From positions 13,138 to 77,137 of the forward strand of contig JBEDEM010000001.1 of NCBI GenBank assembly GCA_041175665.1: a stretch of DNA of 64,000 nucleotides, read 5' to 3'. Position numbers and translations under genes: made by a program. The notes under the pieces were generated by a model that saw only the letters and a program-made list of their open reading frames with translations, was not told the DNA's origin and searched no databases. Position 1 is the first letter of the stretch. Every line of letters starts with the position of its first letter. This document shows positions 59,506 to 64,000 of the stretch, one piece after another. The DNA comes from UBA3064 sp016868095. GTDB taxonomy: Bacteria; Pseudomonadota; Gammaproteobacteria; Burkholderiales; Burkholderiaceae_E.

Positions 59506-60573
59506 ATGCATACACACAACAAACACCCCTTTGAGTTGCTCGGACCAAGCCGCATGCTCGATGGCTTGCAAGCCCTGGGCTTGCAGCCTGATGGGCGTAT
59601 GTTGGCGCTCAATTCCTTTGAAAACAGGGTTTATCTGCTCTGGCTTGATGAGCCTTGGCTTGATGCCGAGGGCAAGCCGCATGACAGCGTGGTGTTAAAG
59701 GCCTATCGGCCAGGGCGCTGGAGCCTTTCGCAAATTCTTGAGGAGCATCGCTTTGCCAATGACTTAGCCGAGGCCGAGTTGCCGGTAGCAGCGCCGATCA
59801 ACTTACGCGAAAGCTTTGCTGCGCGCGACTTGGCGGGGGATAGCTTGATGTGGATCGACCCAGTTTATGTCGCCTTATGGCCACGCCAGGGAGGCCGGGC
59901 GCCCGATATGGATCGCCCCGAAGTCCTCGAGAGAATGGGCCGCTTTATTGCGCGCTTGCATGGGGTGGGACGTCGGCAGGCTTTCAAACACCGATCAGGC
60001 TTTAGGGGCCTGGCAAGCGCTTTTGATGCGATTGATCAGGTTGAGGCACTGCGCAACGCGCTGCCGCAAGCCTGCGACCGTTGGCTTGGCGTTGCGCGTA
60101 CCTGTTTAAACACCGCGCATACCGTTATCGCCAACTTACCAGCGCCCAAGCTTTTGCGGATTCACGGTGATATGCATTGGGGCAATGTGCTTTGGACCGA
60201 AGCGGGGCCGCATTTCGTTGATCTTGACGATTGCCGCATGGGCCCTGCGATCAGCGATCTATGGCCATTGCTCTCCGGACAAGGTGAGGAACTCGAAGCC
60301 GGCCTGGCGATCATCTTGCAGGCCTATCGAAGTATCAGTGATTTTGACCCGATGGAATTGCATTGGATTGAGGTCTTGCGAAGCATGCGGCTGATTGAGC
60401 ATACGGCCTGGATTGCGAATCGTTATGACGATCCGGCATTTCCACGTGCCTTTCCTGGCTTTGCAGAGCCCGATTATTGGGATCGTCGTATGTTTGAATT
60501 ACAGCAACAGCAAAGCGTGTTGCGCCAATCATTCGATGCAGGCAAACCATTCGGTGAGAGTGCTTATGACTAA
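59506..60573 (+). CDS. srkA: SrkA/RdoA-like stress-response serine/threonine kinase
   Basis: The 355-residue protein has the aminoglycoside-phosphotransferase-like fold of SrkA (YihE), an atypical Ser/Thr kinase involved in envelope stress. Motifs are LKAYRPGRWSLSQILEEHRF near residue 65 (Lys and Glu of the nucleotide site), RIHGDMHWGNVLW (catalytic loop, about residue 220) and FVDLDDCRMGP (metal Asp). The frame is open from 59275, but the ATG at 59506 begins the family sequence. It overlaps the SUMF1-domain gene by eight bases. The coupling with a secreted protein suggests an envelope role; that is inference. Confidence 0.9.
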   Translation: MHTHNKHPFELLGPSRMLDGLQALGLQPDGRMLALNSFENRVYLLWLDEPWLDAEGKPHDSVVLKAYRPGRWSLSQILEEHRFANDLAEAELPVAAPINLRESFAARDLAGDSLMWIDPVYVALWPRQGGRAPDMDRPEVLERMGRFIARLHGVGRRQAFKHRSGFRGLASAFDAIDQVEALRNALPQACDRWLGVARTCLNTAHTVIANLPAPKLLRIHGDMHWGNVLWTEAGPHFVDLDDCRMGPAISDLWPLLSGQGEELEAGLAIILQAYRSISDFDPMELHWIEVLRSMRLIEHTAWIANRYDDPAFPRAFPGFAEPDYWDRRMFELQQQQSVLRQSFDAGKPFGESAYD

Positions 60574-61363
60574 TCGTGTTCGATGGATGACTCATCGCCT
60601 TTTATCCCCGAAGGCTTATCGCATCAGTCTTGCATGTCTGGCTGGTCTTGCTGTTGGGCAAAGCCATCCCCAGGCCACTGCAAACGATGAAACGGCCATG
60701 CAAGCTATCCAACGCGACGATGGCTCTTTTTTCTGGATCGATCGAACCGAGGTCAGTATCGGGCAGTATCGCGGGTTTGTTCAGGCCAGGGGATACCGCA
60801 GCCTTGCTGAGCGCGAAGGCGGCGGTTTTGAATGGGGTGCAGGCTGGGAGCGACGACCTGGTTGGGTATGGCACTCACCCTATGGTAAGCCGGGCGCAGC
60901 CAACGAGCCTGCGGTGCATTTGAATTGGCATGAAGCCAAGCAGTTTTGTCAGTGGGCGGGAAAGCGTTTACCAAGCGATGCCGAATGGATGCGGGCTGCT
61001 TACACTGAGACCCGCGACTCGCCGCCACCGGGCTTTGTGCGTGGAAAATCGTATCCGTATCCGACGGGCGATAGTCCCGATGGTGCCAACCATCGCGAGG
61101 CAGCCGGTGCACCGCTTCGTCATCAAGCGGTCGGGCAAAGCCGAGCTGGAGTGAACGGCCTCTTTGATATGGGTGCCAATGTTTGGGAGTGGGTCGACTC
61201 AGGCAGCGGCCGCGAGCAAGTCACCCGCGGTGGCTCATGGTGGTACGGACCTGCTCCGATGCACCGCGACCACCGCGCGCTTAAGCCCGCCGACTTTTAT
61301 GTGGTTTATATCGGATGGCGATGCGTTGCCGATAAAGCTCAGGTGCTGCCGTCAAAGCGATAG
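60566..61363 (+). CDS. Secreted SUMF1/formylglycine-generating-enzyme-domain protein
   Basis: The 265-residue protein has a signal peptide (hydrophobic stretch YRISLACLAGLAVG) and a SUMF1 (FGE-sulfatase) domain: FWIDRTEVSIGQYRGFVQA, PAVHLNWHEAKQFCQWAGKRLPSDAEW, GANVWEWVDSG and VTRGGSWWYG. The two cysteines that catalyse formylglycine formation in true FGE (in the segment after RGGS) are not there; RGGSWWYGPAPMHRDHRA has none. So it is probably a non-enzymatic or different-function SUMF1 protein. It overlaps srkA by eight bases and must be translationally coupled. It is convergent with the acyl-CoA ligase gene, overlapping it by 25 bases. Confidence 0.83.
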   Translation: MTNRVRWMTHRLLSPKAYRISLACLAGLAVGQSHPQATANDETAMQAIQRDDGSFFWIDRTEVSIGQYRGFVQARGYRSLAEREGGGFEWGAGWERRPGWVWHSPYGKPGAANEPAVHLNWHEAKQFCQWAGKRLPSDAEWMRAAYTETRDSPPPGFVRGKSYPYPTGDSPDGANHREAAGAPLRHQAVGQSRAGVNGLFDMGANVWEWVDSGSGREQVTRGGSWWYGPAPMHRDHRALKPADFYVVYIGWRCVADKAQVLPSKR

Positions 61364-62985
61364 CCGTTGAACTGTTCGCGCAGCTTTACTTTCCAGAACT
61401 TTCCCGTCGATGTTCGCGGGATCGCCTCCATCACCTCGAAAGCATCGGGCAACTGCCAGCGTGCAAAACCCTTGTTGATCAAAAACGCGCGCATCGAGGC
61501 CTCGTCAAGCGTTTGTTCGGGTTTTAGCACGACGCAGGCGAGCGGACGCTCGGTCCATTTCGGATGCGCCATGGCAATGACGGCGGCCTCAGCAATGCTG
61601 GGGTAGGCCATGATGGCATTTTCTAAGTCCACCGAACTGATCCACTCGCCGCCCGATTTGATCAAATCCTTGGTGCGATCACTAATGCGTACATAGCCCT
61701 CGCTATTTATGCTTGCGACATCACCGGTTCGAAGCCAACCGTCTTCAGTGAATTTCTCGGGATCTTGATCAACCAAGTGATATGAGCCTGTAATCGTTGG
61801 ACCGCGCACCTGAATCTCGCCCACGGTCTTGCCATCCCAAGGGGCATTGCTGCCATCGTCTGTGCGCAGCCGCAATTGCACCAAAGGTACGCTTACCCCC
61901 GCCATGGCATTGAGCGCGAAACGCTCATCGTCGCCGAGGCCTTGCAAATTCGACTTGATCGCCGAAATCGTGCAAACCGGGGAGGTCTCGGTCATGCCCC
62001 AGCCCTGGGTGATGGCCACACCATGGGCAGCAAAGGCCCGAATCATCGCCTCTGGAACCGCAGCACCACCCACAAGCGAGCGCATGGCTTTGGGCATCGT
62101 CCATCGACCTGGATTTGCGTCAAAGAGCTGGATCAACGACATCCATATGGTGGGTACACCGAGCGAGACCGTTGGCGGTTCGATTTGCATCAGATCGAGT
62201 AAATCGCCGGGGCCAAGGTGTGGCCCGGGAAACACAAGGCTTGCGCCTACCATCACTGCTGCATATGGAATGCCCCATGAGTTGGCGTGAAACATGGGGG
62301 TAACCGGCATGACAACATCGCGCCCAGATAAGCCGATGTAGTCGGGCAGGCTCGAGATCAGCGAGTGCAAGACGGTCGAGCGATGGGAGTAGACCACGCC
62401 TTTGGGCCGACCGGTTGTGCCTGAGGTGTAGCACATCGCAATCGGATCGTCTTCATCGTGGGCAGGCGGTTTAAAGTTGTCTCGCGCTTTTGCGCTCACG
62501 CTGCCGATAAGGCTTTCATAATCGATCATATCGGGCTCAAGTGCGGTCTTTTGGCCGCCAAAACCAAAAACGATCACTTTTTCAAAGCGATGTAAATGTG
62601 CGAACTGCTTATAAAGCGGCAAGAGCACATCATCGACGATCAAAAAACGGTCTTGCGCATGCGCAGCGATCCAACCAATCTCATCGGGCGCAAGCCGCAA
62701 ATTCAAGGTGTGCATCACGCCACCGCTCGCTGGAATGCCGAAGTAGGCTTCAAGGTGTGCATGGTGATTCCAGCACAGCGTCGCGACCCGATCGGACTTT
62801 TTCAGTCCCAAGTCGAGCAAGGCTTGAGCCAGTGCGTAACTGCGCTGGGCAAACACCGCATAGCTGTGCTCAAGCAGACTTTTATCAGGCAGACGCGACA
62901 CGATGCGTTGCGTGGGGTAGAGGGTTTTTGCACGTTCTAAAAATTCATTCAGGCTCAAGGCCTGCTTCATCATGGTGGCATTCAT
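61339..62985 (-). CDS. Medium/long-chain fatty-acid-CoA ligase (ANL family)
   Basis: An acyl-activating enzyme of 548 residues. The core signature is CYTSGTTGRPKGVVYSHRS near residue 185, followed by WGMTETSPV, DRTKDLIKSGGEWISSVDLE and the catalytic lysine in RTSTGKFWKVKLR near the C terminus. This matches the fatty acyl-CoA synthetases used for medium- or long-chain acids (AlkK/FadD3-like). The frame is open to 63246 inside the neighbouring gene, but ATG 62985 gives the family start MNATMMKQALSL. It is divergent from the 3-hydroxyacyl-CoA dehydrogenase gene with a 70-bp gap, which fits fatty-acid use. Confidence 0.9.
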   Translation of the reverse strand: MNATMMKQALSLNEFLERAKTLYPTQRIVSRLPDKSLLEHSYAVFAQRSYALAQALLDLGLKKSDRVATLCWNHHAHLEAYFGIPASGGVMHTLNLRLAPDEIGWIAAHAQDRFLIVDDVLLPLYKQFAHLHRFEKVIVFGFGGQKTALEPDMIDYESLIGSVSAKARDNFKPPAHDEDDPIAMCYTSGTTGRPKGVVYSHRSTVLHSLISSLPDYIGLSGRDVVMPVTPMFHANSWGIPYAAVMVGASLVFPGPHLGPGDLLDLMQIEPPTVSLGVPTIWMSLIQLFDANPGRWTMPKAMRSLVGGAAVPEAMIRAFAAHGVAITQGWGMTETSPVCTISAIKSNLQGLGDDERFALNAMAGVSVPLVQLRLRTDDGSNAPWDGKTVGEIQVRGPTITGSYHLVDQDPEKFTEDGWLRTGDVASINSEGYVRISDRTKDLIKSGGEWISSVDLENAIMAYPSIAEAAVIAMAHPKWTERPLACVVLKPEQTLDEASMRAFLINKGFARWQLPDAFEVMEAIPRTSTGKFWKVKLREQFNGYRFDGST

Positions 62986-63055
62986 CGTCTTGTCACTCCC
63001 CTTGAGAATAGAAACATTATCATCCTGTGATCCAATCTTTTGAGGGAGTGTTTTC

Positions 63056-63958
63056 ATGAGCACACAAAGTGTTGCCGCGTCGCAAGATGCAATAAGCCAG
63101 CAATTGCTGGGTCCTATTCGCTCGATCGGTATTATTGGCGCTGGCACCATGGGGCAGGGCATTGCCCAGGTCTGCGCACAGGCAGGTTTTGACGTGGTCC
63201 TGCAAGATATCGCAGGCGCAGCCCTTGAAAAGGCACGCCATGGCATTGCTAATCAGCTCGATCGTCAAATTAAAAAGCAAACGCTTGATGAGGCGGAAAA
63301 GGCTCAAATGCTTGCGCGCGTGAGTACAGCGACCGAACTTGAAGCCTTAGCCCAGGCCGATGTCATCATCGAAGCCGCCACGGAGCAAGAGGGCTTAAAG
63401 CGCAGCATTCTCAAAAGTATTGATGCAATTGCCAAGCCGCAAGCGATTTTGGCAAGCAATACATCGTCGATTTCGATCACAGCGCTTGCCGCCTCCAGCA
63501 CAAGACCCGAGCGTTTTGTGGGCATGCATTTTTTCAATCCGGTACCGGTCATGCAATTGGTCGAGATTATCTCGGGCTTGCAAACCAGCGACAGCGTTGC
63601 TCAAACCGTTGCTGCGCTTGCCAGGGTGCTCGGCAAAACCCCAATTGGCGTTAAAAATAGTGCAGGTTTTGTCGTCAATCGACTACTTTGTCCGATGATT
63701 AACGAGGCGGTTTTCGCCTTGCAAGAAGGCTTGGCAAGCGCAGAGGAAATCGATGCAGGCATGCGCTTGGGTTGTAATCATCCGATCGGGCCGCTTGCGC
63801 TTTGCGACATGATTGGGCTTGACGTTGAATTGGCAGTGATGGAGGTGCTTTATCAAGCCTTCAACGACTCCAAGTATCGTCCGGCACCCTTGCTTAAAGA
63901 AATGGTTGCGGCGGGCCGTCTTGGCCGGAAAACCGGCTGGGGCTTTTATCGCTATTAA
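63056..63958 (+). CDS. 3-hydroxybutyryl/3-hydroxyacyl-CoA dehydrogenase
   Basis: The 300-residue NAD-dependent enzyme oxidises 3-hydroxyacyl-CoA. It has the Rossmann motif GAGTMGQGIAQ with the acidic end of the strand (LQDI), the catalytic His/Glu region GMHFFNPVPVMQLVEI, SAGFVVNRLLCPMINEA and the C-terminal dimerisation domain ending GFYRY. GAGGGAG lies upstream of the ATG. It is a single-domain protein, so hydratase activity must come from another gene. The divergent acyl-CoA ligase suggests joint action in fatty or branched acid oxidation. The close match is to 3-hydroxybutyryl-CoA dehydrogenases (Hbd/PaaH). Confidence 0.92.
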   Translation: MSTQSVAASQDAISQQLLGPIRSIGIIGAGTMGQGIAQVCAQAGFDVVLQDIAGAALEKARHGIANQLDRQIKKQTLDEAEKAQMLARVSTATELEALAQADVIIEAATEQEGLKRSILKSIDAIAKPQAILASNTSSISITALAASSTRPERFVGMHFFNPVPVMQLVEIISGLQTSDSVAQTVAALARVLGKTPIGVKNSAGFVVNRLLCPMINEAVFALQEGLASAEEIDAGMRLGCNHPIGPLALCDMIGLDVELAVMEVLYQAFNDSKYRPAPLLKEMVAAGRLGRKTGWGFYRY

Positions 63959-64000
63959 GTTTGTAGGGCTGGTCCTTGCGATGCGATGTACCTGCCTGCG

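Noticed and set aside
1..64000. CRISPR arrays, tRNA/rRNA genes, insertion sequences or prophage genes
   Set aside because: No regular spacer repeats, cloverleaf-like segments, transposase or phage-type proteins were seen; the genome here is dense and housekeeping-like.

Overview
The window looks like chromosomal DNA of a betaproteobacterium, most likely order Burkholderiales, with moderate GC content. Evidence is the gene order mnmE-yidC-yidD-rnpA-rpmH / dnaA-dnaN-gyrB around the replication origin, the gshA(PF08886 type)-gshB-EIIA-HPr-EI block, the metX-metW pair, a NtrY/NtrX-like pair whose regulator has no AAA+ domain, and DUF1840, DUF3717 and DUF4390 proteins, which I know mainly from this group. 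I see no rRNA, tRNA, insertion sequence, prophage or CRISPR array. Genes are tightly packed and almost all are intact.

Layout. 1-5.0 kb, minus strand: tRNA modification (mnmE), a Nudix hydrolase, membrane insertase (yidC, yidD), RNase P protein and ribosomal protein L34. 5.2-10.6 kb: dnaA, a likely origin region (6629-6945), dnaN and gyrB. 10.6-18.5 kb: a catabolic block with a BenE-type transporter, a VOC protein, an M20 amidohydrolase, a cyclase-family hydrolase, acetoacetyl-CoA synthetase, a LysR regulator and ChaC. 18.6-22.7 kb: DUF3717, topB and dprA. 22.8-30.3 kb: def-fmt-rsmB-DUF4390-ntrY-ntrX and an odd small CobW-like ORF. 30.3-36.6 kb: a malate/lactate-type dehydrogenase, metH, DUF1840 and a lipoprotein. 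36.7-42.9 kb: an MFS transporter, a CaiB-type CoA transferase, and a complete four-enzyme L-threonate pathway (ltnD-otnK-otnC-otnI). 42.9-47.7 kb: comM, then a nitrogen-regulated torF-glnK-amtB operon. 47.7-54.2 kb: glutathione synthesis, a phosphotransferase relay and methionine synthesis. 54.2-64 kb: an atypical crotonase, fused isobutyryl-CoA mutase icmF, a GST, a SrkA-like kinase with a secreted SUMF1-domain protein, an acyl-CoA ligase and a 3-hydroxyacyl-CoA dehydrogenase.

How they work together. Two pathways are readable from the window alone. LtnD, OtnI, OtnK and OtnC should convert L-threonate to dihydroxyacetone phosphate and CO2. The torF-glnK-amtB operon carries a near-consensus sigma-54 promoter and an upstream NtrC-type dyad, so outer-membrane passage, ammonium import and PII control are probably co-induced by nitrogen limitation. 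The EIIA-HPr-EI genes occur with no sugar-specific EIIB/EIIC nearby, which suggests a regulatory relay. The most unusual items are the CobW-like ORF without a P-loop, the regulator without AAA+, the crotonase lacking both usual glutamates, the SUMF1 protein lacking the FGE cysteine pair, and a repeat-bearing insertion in MetH. I found no clear undescribed defence or mobile system.
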